Assembly (NCBI RefSeq): GCF_001570605.1
Contig: NZ_BBXG01000001.1
Coordinates: 558,001-622,000, forward strand
Direction: 5' to 3'
Length of the DNA stretch: 64,000 nt
From: Herbidospora cretacea
GTDB lineage: Bacteria > Actinomycetota > Actinomycetes > Streptosporangiales > Streptosporangiaceae
In this document: positions 1 through 8,897 of the stretch, piece after piece
Layout of the letters: every line of letters begins with the position of its first letter
Position numbering within the stretch: position 1 is the stretch's first letter
The notes under the pieces: generated by a model
What the model was told of the DNA's origin: nothing
Seen by the model: only the letters and a program-made list of their open reading frames with translations
Databases searched by the model: none
Translations under genes and position numbers: made by a program

Positions 1-1
1 G

Positions 2-166
2 CGCGGCCTCGTCGACGTGGAGAAGGTCCCGTCCGAGAAGGGGCCGCCGCGCAAGGTGTACTCCCTCAACGCCACGGGCCGCGCCTACCTCGACGAGTTC
101 TGGGCGAACTGGAGCTTCCTCGCCGACCGGCTCCACCACCTTCGTGAAGGAGAACACCAGTCATGA
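2..166 (+). CDS. PadR family transcriptional regulator (C-terminal part)
   Basis: The 5' part lies outside the window; 54 residues remain. They read VEKVPSEKGPPRKVYSLNA then TGRAYL, the wing and following helix typical of PadR winged-helix regulators (P-x-R-K-x-Y-x-L-T/N). PadR proteins repress nearby membrane or transport genes and respond to small ligands. The stop overlaps the next start as ATGA, so the two genes are translationally coupled. The PadR plus DUF1048 pairing is common in Gram-positive bacteria and supports the call. The DNA-recognition helix is not visible. Confidence 0.75.
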   Translation, partial: RGLVDVEKVPSEKGPPRKVYSLNATGRAYLDEFWANWSFLADRLHHLREGEHQS

Positions 167-555
167 CCGCCGAAACGGGCGAGCAGAAGGGCCGCCTCCA
201 GCGCTACCTGGAAGTGCTCGTCGGGCCGCTCGACCAGAAGAAGCGCTACCGCGAGTTCAAGGCGCGGACCGAACGGCTCCCCCCGGGCTACCGCACCGCG
301 ATCGAGGCGCTCCAGCGCTACATGCTCTACTTCGGCCCGGGGAAGGCCGACAGCCTGCTGGAGATGCTCGACGACCTGGCCGACCTGTTCGAGCAGAGCG
401 TGGCGAGCGGGACCCCCGTCCGGGCCGTCGTCGGCGACGACCCCGTCGCGTTCGCCGAGGAGTTCCTCCGGAACTACCCGGAGGGCCAGTGGATCAGCCG
501 GGAGCGCGCCCGCCTGACCGACGCCATCAACCAGGCCGCGGGCGACCGGCCCTGA
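163..555 (+). CDS. DUF1048 family protein, PadR partner
   Basis: A 130-residue soluble protein, mostly helical. The pattern 'ERLPPGYRTAIEALQRYM', then 'LLEMLDDLADLFEQSVASG' and 'VVGDDPVAFAEEFLRN', matches the DUF1048 layout (helix pair, then a 'G-D-D-x-x-x-F' segment). The function of this family is not established. It is regularly coupled to PadR regulators and is thought to act in the same circuit. The start overlaps the upstream stop (ATGA), and GAAGGAG lies a few bases upstream of the ATG. No membrane segment or signal peptide is present. Confidence 0.7.
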   Translation: MTAETGEQKGRLQRYLEVLVGPLDQKKRYREFKARTERLPPGYRTAIEALQRYMLYFGPGKADSLLEMLDDLADLFEQSVASGTPVRAVVGDDPVAFAEEFLRNYPEGQWISRERARLTDAINQAAGDRP

Positions 556-614
556 GCGCGGCGACCAAGCCAGTCGCAATCGTGTTCCAAGTCGCGATCC
601 CTACGGTCGTGGCC

Positions 615-1025
615 ATGAGGAAGACACTGACCGCCTTCGGCCTGGCCGCTCTCGTGATCACCGCCCCGAGCCCGGCCGGGGCCGCCGCAGGCATCCACTG
701 GGGCCCCGTCGAGTCGACGAACGGCCGCGCGTCGGCCGACGTGTGGATCACCCCGTTCACAGCCGAGACCTTCGTCGTGTACGGCAAGCTGCGCGACCGG
801 GCCCCGTCGCACTGCGCCTACATCCGGGCCCGGTTCCACTACGCGGGCGGCGGCACCGGCTGGAGCCGGGTTAGGGCGACGTGCTCGACGGCGGCCTTCC
901 GGCTGAGCTCCGACGGGCGGATCAGGCGGGCCGACGTGAAGGTCTGCCTCTACAAGGCCAAGACCACCTCGCGCTGCTACACCGAGAAGATCACGCCGGA
1001 GATCATCGCGGGCTGGCCTCAGTAG
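615..1025 (+). CDS. Small secreted protein, function unknown
   Basis: A 136-residue protein with a clear Sec signal peptide: Lys/Arg at 2-3, a hydrophobic core around residues 5-19, and AGAAA near the cleavage site around residue 25. The mature part has four cysteines (in SHCAYIR, ATCSTAA, VKVCLY and SRCYTE), consistent with two disulfides in a small beta-rich domain. I do not recognise a family. Its last 7 bases overlap the 3' end of the convergent kinase gene. The ATG at 615 is chosen because it places the signal peptide at the N terminus. Confidence 0.7.
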   Translation: MRKTLTAFGLAALVITAPSPAGAAAGIHWGPVESTNGRASADVWITPFTAETFVVYGKLRDRAPSHCAYIRARFHYAGGGTGWSRVRATCSTAAFRLSSDGRIRRADVKVCLYKAKTTSRCYTEKITPEIIAGWPQ

Positions 1026-2632
1026 CCGGGGGCGGCGAACCAGGACCCGTTCCCCGACTTGCCGGTCACCGCGCCGACGCAGCGGTAGGAGTGGTCACCG
1101 GCGGCGAACGCCTCTTTGGTCGGCGGCAGGACCTCGGCCGACCACTGTCCGGCCGCCACCTTCGCCGCCGCCCCCTGCCGGGAGGCGAGCAGCGTCGTCT
1201 TCGAGCAGAGCTTGGCGACCGTGGGGTGCTTGGCCAGATCGTTGGCGTTCCAGGTGATGGCGTCCGACGGCATCGGCGCGATCGCGAACGTCTCGTAGGC
1301 GTGGTTGGCCGCACACCCCACCCGGGGCGAGGTGACGGACCCCTGGAGGCTGAGGATGCTCTCCCAGCACTCGGGCTCCTTCACGCAGGCGGCGCCCTCG
1401 GCGACCTCGGCCGCCGCGCACTTCTCCGTGTACGTCGCCACCTTCGCGGCGGCCCCGGCTCCGGCCCCTGCTTCGGCCCCGGTCTCGGTGACGGTCTCGG
1501 CGGGCGCGCCCTGGCCCTCGATGACGTAGTAGGCGACGCCGCCGCCCAGTAAAAGGGCGAAGAACACCGCCGCGATGATGAACCCGGCCGCCGACGACCG
1601 CCGCGCGGGCGGATGGTAGCCGGGCCGCTGCCCCGGGTGGGTCGGCGCGTAGTGCTGCGCCGGGCCGTGCTTGGGGCTGAAGGTGGCGGGCCCGCCGACC
1701 CGCACGTCCCGGAGCGGGGGCCGCAGCGGCGGCGGCTGGTAGGGCGGGGGAGCGGGCACCGGCGCCACCGGCCGCGCGGCGGTCGCGTTGCCGTCGGCGT
1801 CGAGCGCCGCGAGGGCGTCGCGCAGCTCGGCGGCGGTCTGCGTCCGCTGCGTGGGGTCGGTGACCAGGGCGTGCCGCAGGACGTTGAGCAGCCCCTGCGG
1901 CACGCCGGGCACGTCCGGCACCGGCTGGCGGTGCAGCGCCATGATGACCGCGATGTTGGCCACGCCGTTGGCGGGGAAGCGGGGCGGCCGCCCGTTGAGC
2001 AGCGCGTAGAAGGTGGCCGCGAGCGAGTAGACGTCGCCCTGGGCGGTCGGCTCGACCAGCTCGAACGCCTCCGGCGGCGCGTAGGCCGGGGTGAGCGACT
2101 CGCGGGTCACCGACAGCTCGGCCCCCTCGCCCTTGGACGGCATCGTCGCCAGCCCGAAGTCCGAGAGGGCGACGTGGCCGTAGGCGTTGAGCAGGATGTT
2201 GGCCGGTTTGATGTCCCGGTGGAGCACCCCGTTGGCGTGGGCGGCGGCCACGGCGTCGGAGATCTTGATCCCGATGTCGCGCACTTCACGTACGGAGAAG
2301 GGCCCGTGGTTCTTGAGCCGGTCGGCGAGCGACCCGCCCGGGCACAGCTCCAGCACCATGAACGGACGCCCGTCGCCCAGGACGCCGGCGTCGTAGACGT
2401 CGGCGACGTTGGGGTGACCCGACAGGGCCCCGGCCGAGGTGACCTCGCGCATGAAGCGCCGCCGGTCACGATCGTTGACCAGGACCCGGTTGTCGATCTT
2501 CAGCGCGACCTCGCGGCCGACGGCGAGCTGCCGGGCCCGGTACACGATGCCGAACCCGCCCTGGCCGAGGATGTCGAGCACCTCGTAGCCCTGGACGAGC
2601 GGGGCGCTCGCCTCACTCATGAGTCGGGACAT
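1019..2632 (-). CDS. Membrane-anchored serine/threonine protein kinase
   Basis: A 537-residue PknB-type kinase. The glycine loop is GQGGFGIV (about 23-30), the ATP lysine K45, the catalytic loop HRDIKPANIL (138-147) and DFG 158-160, so the kinase core looks intact. A proline-rich linker (about 285-345) leads to one membrane helix (about 348-370) and an extracellular domain of roughly 165 residues with several cysteines and no PASTA repeats. The second Met (residue 5, MSEASAPL) is an alternative start. The substrate and the sensed signal are unknown. It lies next to a minus-strand ABC exporter, which may or may not be related. Confidence 0.9.
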   Translation of the reverse strand: MSRLMSEASAPLVQGYEVLDILGQGGFGIVYRARQLAVGREVALKIDNRVLVNDRDRRRFMREVTSAGALSGHPNVADVYDAGVLGDGRPFMVLELCPGGSLADRLKNHGPFSVREVRDIGIKISDAVAAAHANGVLHRDIKPANILLNAYGHVALSDFGLATMPSKGEGAELSVTRESLTPAYAPPEAFELVEPTAQGDVYSLAATFYALLNGRPPRFPANGVANIAVIMALHRQPVPDVPGVPQGLLNVLRHALVTDPTQRTQTAAELRDALAALDADGNATAARPVAPVPAPPPYQPPPLRPPLRDVRVGGPATFSPKHGPAQHYAPTHPGQRPGYHPPARRSSAAGFIIAAVFFALLLGGGVAYYVIEGQGAPAETVTETGAEAGAGAGAAAKVATYTEKCAAAEVAEGAACVKEPECWESILSLQGSVTSPRVGCAANHAYETFAIAPMPSDAITWNANDLAKHPTVAKLCSKTTLLASRQGAAAKVAAGQWSAEVLPPTKEAFAAGDHSYRCVGAVTGKSGNGSWFAAPGY

Positions 2633-2644
2633 TACCGTAGAAGT

Positions 2645-3466
2645 TCACTCTCCGAAGCGGGACAACCGCCCCTTGGCCCGCGCGTGCCGCAGCGTCGCGG
2701 AGTAGAGCCAGAGCGCCACCGCGACATACCCGGCGTCGAGCGCGATCGCGAGCCCGAGCGTGTCCCACGGGACGGGCGCGCCGCCGAGCACCGCCCGCAT
2801 CCCCTCGAAGACGTGCGAGGCCGGGACGGCGGCGGCGATCCACTGGAGCACCTCGGGCAGCACGCTCACCGGGTAGAAGACCCCGGCGATCGGCTGGAAC
2901 ACGAACACCAGGCTCCACGCGATGACCTGCGCGCCCTCGCCGAACCGCAGCACCGCCGAGATCGCCACGAGCGCCAGCGCCCACCCGAGCACGAGCAGCA
3001 CCGCCACGAACGGGACGAGCCCGATCCCGACGCTGAACAGGCCGAACCCGTAGAGGACGTAGGCGAGCGTCGTCATCACCGCCAGCCCACCGGCGATCTT
3101 GATCAGCGAGAACAGGACCAGCCCGGTGACGTACTCGCCCGGCGTGACCGGGGTGACGTGGAGGTTGATGAGGTTGCGGCTCCAGACGTCCTCCAGGAAC
3201 CCGATCGACACCTCGTTCGACGCCCGGTGGAGCACCTGCCAGAGCAGCACCGCCCCGAGCAGCATCGACACCACGAAGGGCACCTTGTTGGCCTGGAGGA
3301 ACAGGGTGACGTACCCCCACACCACCAGCTCGATGACCGGCCAGAACAGGATCTCGAACACCCGGATCGGGCTCCGCCGCATCGCGGCCAGGTCCCGGTA
3401 GACCACACCGGCGACACGCCGCCGCCGGGCGCTGATTCCGTGCGGCTCGAAGGCGATGGCCGTCAC
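2645..3466 (-). CDS. ABC-2 type transporter permease
   Basis: A 273-residue membrane protein with about six hydrophobic segments (for example 'LFWPVIELVVWGYVTLFL', 'LVPFVAVLLVLGWALALVAI' and 'LGLAIALDAGYVAVALWLY'), typical of ABC-2 permeases. GTG at 3466 is chosen because it overlaps the stop of the upstream ATPase as GTGA. The frame stays open upstream, but that stretch is low-complexity shadow of the ATPase gene. It forms an exporter with the ATPase; the substrate cannot be inferred. Confidence 0.85.
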   Translation of the reverse strand: MTAIAFEPHGISARRRRVAGVVYRDLAAMRRSPIRVFEILFWPVIELVVWGYVTLFLQANKVPFVVSMLLGAVLLWQVLHRASNEVSIGFLEDVWSRNLINLHVTPVTPGEYVTGLVLFSLIKIAGGLAVMTTLAYVLYGFGLFSVGIGLVPFVAVLLVLGWALALVAISAVLRFGEGAQVIAWSLVFVFQPIAGVFYPVSVLPEVLQWIAAAVPASHVFEGMRAVLGGAPVPWDTLGLAIALDAGYVAVALWLYSATLRHARAKGRLSRFGE

Positions 3467-4194
3467 GCCGGCACCCCCTCTCTCGCGACCTTGAGGAACA
3501 CCTCTTCGAGGTCGACGACCCCGAAGTGCTCGGCCAGCCCCGCGGCCGACCCGCTGGCGACGACGCGCCCGGCCGAGAGGAAGTGGATGGTGTCGCACAT
3601 GCGCTCGACCTCCCGCATGTTGTGCGACGTGATGAGCAGCGCCTTGCCGGTCTCCCGGGCGACCGTGACGAGCAGCGCCCGGATGCGCTCGCCCGCGTCG
3701 GGGTCGAGCGCGGCCGTCGGCTCGTCGAGGATCAGCAGCTCGGGATCGTTGAGCAGCGCCTTGGCCAGCTGGACCCGGGTGTGCTGACCGGAGGACAGGT
3801 CCCCCGTCCGCCGCTTGAGCAGCGGCCCGATCTCCAGCAGCTCGGTCACGTCGTCGACCCGCTTGCGGACGTCCCGCAGCGCGTAGAGCCGCGCGAACGA
3901 GTTGAGCACCTCCCGGACGTGCAGCACCCCCGGCAGCCCGAGGTAACTGGCCGAGAAGTTCACCCGGCTCAGCACCTCCGTCCGGTGGCGCTGGAGGTCG
4001 AGCCCGAACATCGTGACGCTGCCGGAGTCAGGGGTGACGAGCCCGAGCAGCATGTGAAGAGTGGTGGACTTCCCGGCGCCGTTCGGCCCGAGAAGTCCGG
4101 TGATCTCGCCCTGCCCGACGGTGAGACTGACCCCGTTCACGGCATGGACCGGCCCGAACCGTTTGGTCAGGGATTGGGCTTCAAGGATGGCCAC
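3463..4194 (-). CDS. ABC transporter ATP-binding protein
   Basis: A 243-residue ATPase. Walker A is GPNGAGKS (36-43), the signature motif is LSSGQHTRVQLAKAL, Walker B is LLILDEPTAALDP, and the H-loop is ITSHN. The GTG at 4194 (protein MAILEAQSLTK) is preferred over the ATG at 4230, which would add 12 non-conserved residues. The gene is coupled by GTGA to the ABC-2 permease downstream. The single-ATPase, single-permease arrangement resembles drug or lipid exporters of the DrrA/NatA class. Specificity is unknown. Confidence 0.88.
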   Translation of the reverse strand: MAILEAQSLTKRFGPVHAVNGVSLTVGQGEITGLLGPNGAGKSTTLHMLLGLVTPDSGSVTMFGLDLQRHRTEVLSRVNFSASYLGLPGVLHVREVLNSFARLYALRDVRKRVDDVTELLEIGPLLKRRTGDLSSGQHTRVQLAKALLNDPELLILDEPTAALDPDAGERIRALLVTVARETGKALLITSHNMREVERMCDTIHFLSAGRVVASGSAAGLAEHFGVVDLEEVFLKVAREGVPA

Positions 4195-4261
4195 CGGGCA
4201 ACGATCCGTCGCCGCCGATCCCCGCCGCAACGCATTTTCGCCGCCGCCCGCCCAGAGCTCT

Positions 4262-4277
4262 TCTCCGTTACGGCTCC
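4262..4277 (+). repeat. Dispersed 16-nt intergenic repeat, copy 1
   Basis: The core TCTCCGTTACGGCTCC is identical at 8851-8866 and 61867-61882, always intergenic and in the same orientation. The centre CCGTtACGG is a small inverted repeat. In this copy GGCTCCCG can also pair with CGGGAGCC about 28 bases downstream. The function is unknown. Confidence 0.6.
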
Positions 4278-4352
4278 CGCCTGCCGCGCCACCGACCGAC
4301 CACGGGAGCCGATACTGGCAGGATCCAGAACCTGCGTGGGAGGGCCGGCCCG

Positions 4353-5342
4353 ATGCTCCGCGAATACCTACGAGCGACCAGCCCCGACGGCGATCCGCAG
4401 GAGGTCACGGCGGTAACGGGGATCACCCCCGACCGGACGTTCCGGGCGGGCGAGATCGGGCCGTCCGGCGAGCCGCGCACGTCCACCGTGTGGTCGGCCG
4501 CCATGACGCGCGGGCCGGAGGACCTGCGTCAGGAGATCCTGGACTTGGCCCCCGACATCTTGACGCGGTTGCGTGCGCTCGTGGATCGGGGCTGGCGGCT
4601 CTCCCTGATGCTGGGCCCGGCGTCCGCCGAGGACGACCCCGACATGACCAGAGGCTTCGATCTCCCCCTGGAGGAGATGTGGTCGGTGCTCCGCGCCGGG
4701 AAGCCGGAGTGGCCCCCCGTCCCGGCGATGAGGGAGGACTTCATCGCCCGCGACCTGGCGGCCTGCGGTGTACGGCTGATCGAGATCGCGACGGGGACCG
4801 GCGTGCCGCCGCAGATGGCCGCCCGGATCGCCACGGCCGGTCCCGAGGACGGCAGGCGGGATCAGATCTTCGAGGTGGACGACCCCGATCTGGCCGCCGC
4901 GTTCAACCGCGCCTGGCACGCGACGGCGGTCGAACACGGCCTGTTCTCCGACGGGGAGCGCTTCCTGATCGCGCTGGAGCCGGGTGTGGACCCCGACTAC
5001 TTCCAGGCCCGTGAGGAGTCTGAGGGGTCGCACCGTAATCCGCGATGGTGGGAGATGGTGTGGGTGCTGGTCGAACTGGAACCCGGCTGGGACCTGGGAG
5101 GAGCGGGCTCGCGCTCCCACGTCCTGGGATCCCATGGCCATCCGGCCTTCGACCTGTCCTCGGTCGACGGCTCGGTCTTCGTCGGCGCCACCTGCTGGGA
5201 GGACGACACGCTGAGCCTGATGGTGCTCCCGCACCCCCACCGCGCGCAGACTCTTCGCGGGCAGGCACTCAGGCTCCTGGAAGGGCTGAACCTGGACTCG
5301 GAGGAGGAGGACCTCAGGAGGTGGCTGGCGCGGGAGCGGTGA
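4353..5342 (+). CDS. DUF4279 domain-containing protein
   Basis: A 329-residue soluble protein. The first 100 residues fit DUF4279: a short strand, 'QEVTAVTGITPDRTFRAGE', then a 'TVWSAAM' segment and a helical stretch ending 'LTRLRALVDRGWRLSLMLG'. DUF4279 proteins are often found as immunity-like or orphan accessory genes and their function is unknown. The remaining 220 residues are acidic and rich in Trp ('RWWEMVWVLVELEPGWDL'), and I do not recognise them. No signal peptide or membrane segment is present. The gene is divergent from the ABC operon, and its 3' end overlaps the convergent MFS gene by 29 bp. No toxin gene is visible nearby. Confidence 0.65.
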   Translation: MLREYLRATSPDGDPQEVTAVTGITPDRTFRAGEIGPSGEPRTSTVWSAAMTRGPEDLRQEILDLAPDILTRLRALVDRGWRLSLMLGPASAEDDPDMTRGFDLPLEEMWSVLRAGKPEWPPVPAMREDFIARDLAACGVRLIEIATGTGVPPQMAARIATAGPEDGRRDQIFEVDDPDLAAAFNRAWHATAVEHGLFSDGERFLIALEPGVDPDYFQAREESEGSHRNPRWWEMVWVLVELEPGWDLGGAGSRSHVLGSHGHPAFDLSSVDGSVFVGATCWEDDTLSLMVLPHPHRAQTLRGQALRLLEGLNLDSEEEDLRRWLARER

Positions 5343-6477
5343 GCCCCGTGCGCCCCAGCAGGTGGACGGCCGCCGCGCACGCCATCCCCACCCCCGCCAG
5401 CGCCACCCACAGAACGGGGGTGAGGTCCAGCAGCGCCCCGACCGCCAGATTCCCCACCGTGATCCCCACCCCCGCGATCGACTGGTAGAGCCCGTAATGG
5501 GTCGCCACCAGCCGCCCCCCTGACAGCGCCACCACCGTGTCCATCTCGAACGGGTAGGCCAGCGCCGTCCCCACCCCCAGCAGCGCCGCGCACACCAGCA
5601 CCGCCCCGATCCACGTCGTCACCGTCAGCGGCAGGAACGCCGCCCCCATCAGCGCCAGCCCCGTCGCCATGGCCTGCCCCGGCGTCCACCGCGCGCGGGC
5701 CCACGCCGTGATCCGCACCTGCCCGAGGACGGCGACCCCGCCCGACACCACGAACAGCAGCGCCACCCCGCCCGTGTCGCCCAGGGCCAGCGGCAGCGCC
5801 AGGTACACCTGGAACGACATCACGTAGGACCCGGCCATCGCGCAGGAGAACAGCACGAACGGCCGGTTGGCCAGCACGGTCCGCCAGTCGCCCAGCACCC
5901 CGGTCTCCGACCGGGAACCCGCGCGGGGCGGCAGGGCGAGCACCTGGACGACCGTCAGCAGCGCGAACAGCCCGGCCGCCACCGCGCAGACCAGCCGGAA
6001 GTCGGCCGCCATCAGCGCCAGCCCGATCAGCGGCCCGAGCAGGATCCCGGCCTGGTAGAAGACGTTGAACAGCGCGAAGGCCTCCACCCGCCGATCGGCC
6101 GCGCCGAGGGCGAGATAGGCGCGTACGGCCGGATTGAACAGCGCGCCCGCGAACCCGGTCAGCACCGAGGCGGTGAGCAGGACGGGCAGCGACGACGCGA
6201 ACCCGAGCAGCCCGAACCCGGCGGTCCGCAGCAGGCACCCGGCGATGATGACGGGCCGGTAGCCCAGCCGGTCGGCGAGCGTGCCGCCCAGCAGGAACAG
6301 GCCCTGCTGGCTGAGGTTGCGCACGCCGAGCACCAGCCCGACGGTCCACCCGGCCATCCCGAGGCCGCCGGACAGGTGCCCGGCCAGATAGGGCATGAGC
6401 ATGTAGAACGCCACGTTGATGGTGAACTGGTTGACCATCAGGAGGCGCACCGGCCGGTCGTAGGAGCTCCAGTTCAC
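5314..6477 (-). CDS. MFS transporter
   Basis: A 387-residue major facilitator with about 12 hydrophobic segments. The A-like motif between the second and third helices reads [16 protein letters not shown] at 6477 is chosen because it overlaps the stop of the upstream PLP-lyase gene as GTGA; an ATG at 6498 would run 25 bases into that gene. Tight coupling suggests the pair works together, for example in making and exporting a sulfur-containing amino acid or related metabolite. That is inference. The 3' end overlaps the convergent DUF4279 gene by 29 bp. Confidence 0.85.
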   Translation of the reverse strand: MNWSSYDRPVRLLMVNQFTINVAFYMLMPYLAGHLSGGLGMAGWTVGLVLGVRNLSQQGLFLLGGTLADRLGYRPVIIAGCLLRTAGFGLLGFASSLPVLLTASVLTGFAGALFNPAVRAYLALGAADRRVEAFALFNVFYQAGILLGPLIGLALMAADFRLVCAVAAGLFALLTVVQVLALPPRAGSRSETGVLGDWRTVLANRPFVLFSCAMAGSYVMSFQVYLALPLALGDTGGVALLFVVSGGVAVLGQVRITAWARARWTPGQAMATGLALMGAAFLPLTVTTWIGAVLVCAALLGVGTALAYPFEMDTVVALSGGRLVATHYGLYQSIAGVGITVGNLAVGALLDLTPVLWVALAGVGMACAAAVHLLGRTGLTAPAPATS

Positions 6478-7472
6478 CGTGTCACCATCCGCGTCCACCG
6501 GACCACCTCGGCCTCGTCGGCCGACTTGATCTCATCGGGCTCGTCGGCGGGTGGCCGGTCGAGCAGGCCGTGCTCGGCACAGAAGCCGTCATCGTAGATC
6601 GTCGCGTGGTAGCGGGCCGGTCCGTCCGGGAAGACCGCGACGACCCGGGTGCCGGCGGGCGTCGTCCGGGCCAGCCACGACGCCACGACGGTGACCGCGC
6701 CGACGCTCCAGCCGCCGGTGGTGAAGTGGGTGGCCGCCAGGGTGCGGCAGGCCCAGACCGCCTCGTGCGGGGCGACCCAGTGGACCTCGTCGAACGCCTC
6801 GTGGGCGACGTTGTGCGGGTGGATGCTGCTCCCCAGCCCGCGCATCAGCCGGGGCCGCGACGGCTGCCCGAAGATCGTCGAGCCGACGGAGTCGACCCCG
6901 ACCAGGCTCACCGGGCGGGGCAGCGCCTTCGTGATTCCGGCCGAGTGGCCGCCGGTCCCCACGCTGCACACCAGCACGTCGACCCGCCCCACCTGCCCGA
7001 CCAGTTCGGCGGCCAGCCCGGCGTAGGCGTCGACGTTGTCGGGGTTGTCGTACTGGCGCGGGCAGTAGGCCCCGGGATGCTCGGCCAGCAGCGCGGCGAC
7101 CCTGTCGAGCCGGGCCCGCTGCCACCCGCCGGCCGGATGCGGCGCCGTCACCGTCTCGACCCGCACCCCGTAGGCGGCCAGCAGCCGGTGGACCAGCGCC
7201 TCCATCCCGGGATCGGTCACGACGGTGACCGGATGGCCGTGGACGATCCCGGCCAGCGCCAGCCCCAGCCCGAACGTCCCCGACGTCGACTCGACGATCA
7301 TCGCGCCCGGCGCGAGCTCGCCGCGGGCGCGGGCCCGTTCGACGATGTGCAGCGCGGCCCGGTCCTTGAGCCCGCCGGGGTTGGCCCCTTCGAGCTTGGC
7401 CCAGAACGGGGCGAACGGCTCGCCGACCAGGCACACCGGGGTGCCGCCCACCAGGTGAGAAGCCATAGTCAC
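6474..7472 (-). CDS. PLP-dependent cysteine synthase family protein
   Basis: A 332-residue fold-type II PLP enzyme. The Schiff-base lysine is K36 in PGGLKDRAA, the substrate loop is STSGTFG (62-68) and the phosphate-binding glycine loop is [10 protein letters not shown]. The family uses O-acetylserine-like or cystathionine-like substrates. The Asn of the usual T-S-G-N-T loop is replaced (TSGTF), which points away from canonical CysK and towards the broader family used in specialised amino acid metabolism. A second Met (residue 3) is a possible start. It is translationally coupled to an MFS transporter. Confidence 0.82.
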   Translation of the reverse strand: MTMASHLVGGTPVCLVGEPFAPFWAKLEGANPGGLKDRAALHIVERARARGELAPGAMIVESTSGTFGLGLALAGIVHGHPVTVVTDPGMEALVHRLLAAYGVRVETVTAPHPAGGWQRARLDRVAALLAEHPGAYCPRQYDNPDNVDAYAGLAAELVGQVGRVDVLVCSVGTGGHSAGITKALPRPVSLVGVDSVGSTIFGQPSRPRLMRGLGSSIHPHNVAHEAFDEVHWVAPHEAVWACRTLAATHFTTGGWSVGAVTVVASWLARTTPAGTRVVAVFPDGPARYHATIYDDGFCAEHGLLDRPPADEPDEIKSADEAEVVRWTRMVTR

Positions 7473-7573
7473 TCAACGTAACAGTCCGGCGACACGCCGC
7501 CCCGGATGGCGGCGGCGGGTGTCGCGCCCGGCGGATAATCGATCGCCCCCCTCGCACCGAAGGAGGAGGGGCC

Positions 7574-8842
7574 GTGACCCTGTCACGCCGCGCGATGCTC
7601 ACCGGCCTGCCGCTGTCGCTCATGGCCGCCCCGGCGGCGCTCGCCGCCGTGCGGCCCCCGGCGGGGACGCCGCAGCAGATCGCGCGGAACGAGCCCTTCT
7701 GGCGCACGGTCGCCGGTCAGTTCCGGGTCAGCCCCGACTTCGTGAACCTGGAGAACGGCTACTTCGGCAGCATGCCCGAGCCGGTCAGGCTCGCCTACCA
7801 CGCCCACGCCGACCGGCTCAACGCCGAGAACAGCCGCCTGCTCCGCACCCAGTACCGGCAGAGCGCGGACGAGATCGCCGCCCGCGTCGCCGCCCTCCTC
7901 GGCGTCACGAAGGAGGAGATCGCCTTCACCAGGGGCGGCACCGAGGCCCTCCAGAACCTCATCACCGGCTACCGGAGACTGACCCCCGGCGACGCCGTCA
8001 TGTACGCCGACCTCGACTTCCACACCGGCCAGTCGGCCCTGAACTGGCTCGCGGCCCGGCACGGCGCCCGCGTCGAACGCCTGACCGTCCCCGAACCGGC
8101 CACCCGCCAGGCGGTTCTGGACGCCTACGAGGCGGCCCTCACGAGGACCCCCAGGCTCAGGCTGCTGCTGCTGAGCCACCTGAACAACATCACCGGCCTG
8201 GTCGCCCCGGTCAGGGAGATCGTCGCGATGGCCCGCGCGAAGGGCGTCGACGTCATCGTCGACGCCGCCCACTCCTGGGGCCATCTCGACTTCACCCTCC
8301 CGGCCCTCGACGCCGACTTCGCCGTGTTCTCCCTGCACAAGTGGATGGGCGCACCGCTGGGCAGCGGCTTCCTCTACATCCGCAAGGACCGCCTCCCCGA
8401 CATCGACCCCGTCTTCGGCGACGACACCCAGCGCGCCGACATCCGGTCGAGGGTCCACTCGGGCACCATGGACGTCGCCCCCATCCTCAGCGTCGGGGCC
8501 GCCCTCGACTTCCACGAGACCCTCGGCGCGCCGGTCAAGGAGGCCCGCCTGCGCCACCTGCGCGACCGCTGGGTCCACCAGGTCAGCGACCTGCCCGTCG
8601 AGATCCTCACGCCGGAGGACCCGTCGATGTACGCCGGGATGACCGCCTTCCGCCTCCCCGGCCGCACCACCGAGGCCGGCAGCACCGCCGTCGTCGACCA
8701 CCTCTACGACCGCCACCGCATCTTCACCGTCCGCCGCGGCGGCCTCGCCAAGGGCGACTGCGTCCGCGTCACCCCGGCCCTGTTCACCGCCGCCGCCGAC
8801 GTCGACCGCCTCGCCGCCGCCCTGCGGGAGCTCAAGATCTGA
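7574..8842 (+). CDS. Aminotransferase class V-fold PLP enzyme (isopenicillin N epimerase-like)
   Basis: A 422-residue fold-type I PLP enzyme. The PLP-binding lysine is K256 (FSLHKWMGAP), the PLP-ring aspartate D230 (DVIVDAAHSWGH), and TRGGTEALQNLI (119-130) is the phosphate-binding start of the domain. The N terminus has twin arginines at 5-6 followed by a hydrophobic stretch (LTGLPLSLMAAPAALAA), so the protein may be exported by the Tat system. Length and motifs fit the isopenicillin N epimerase-like group, whose members are usually not true epimerases; the substrate is unknown. GTG start, with AGGAGGAGG just upstream. Confidence 0.85.
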   Translation: MTLSRRAMLTGLPLSLMAAPAALAAVRPPAGTPQQIARNEPFWRTVAGQFRVSPDFVNLENGYFGSMPEPVRLAYHAHADRLNAENSRLLRTQYRQSADEIAARVAALLGVTKEEIAFTRGGTEALQNLITGYRRLTPGDAVMYADLDFHTGQSALNWLAARHGARVERLTVPEPATRQAVLDAYEAALTRTPRLRLLLLSHLNNITGLVAPVREIVAMARAKGVDVIVDAAHSWGHLDFTLPALDADFAVFSLHKWMGAPLGSGFLYIRKDRLPDIDPVFGDDTQRADIRSRVHSGTMDVAPILSVGAALDFHETLGAPVKEARLRHLRDRWVHQVSDLPVEILTPEDPSMYAGMTAFRLPGRTTEAGSTAVVDHLYDRHRIFTVRRGGLAKGDCVRVTPALFTAAADVDRLAAALRELKI

Positions 8843-8850
8843 AAAGCTTC

Positions 8851-8866
8851 TCTCCGTTACGGCTCC
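8851..8866 (+). repeat. Dispersed 16-nt intergenic repeat, copy 2
   Basis: Identical core TCTCCGTTACGGCTCC, starting 9 bases after the aminotransferase stop in a 55-base gap between convergent genes. See copies at 4262 and 61867. Confidence 0.6.
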
Positions 8867-8897
8867 GCCCGGCCGGCCACCCGACCACCCTGGGGCG

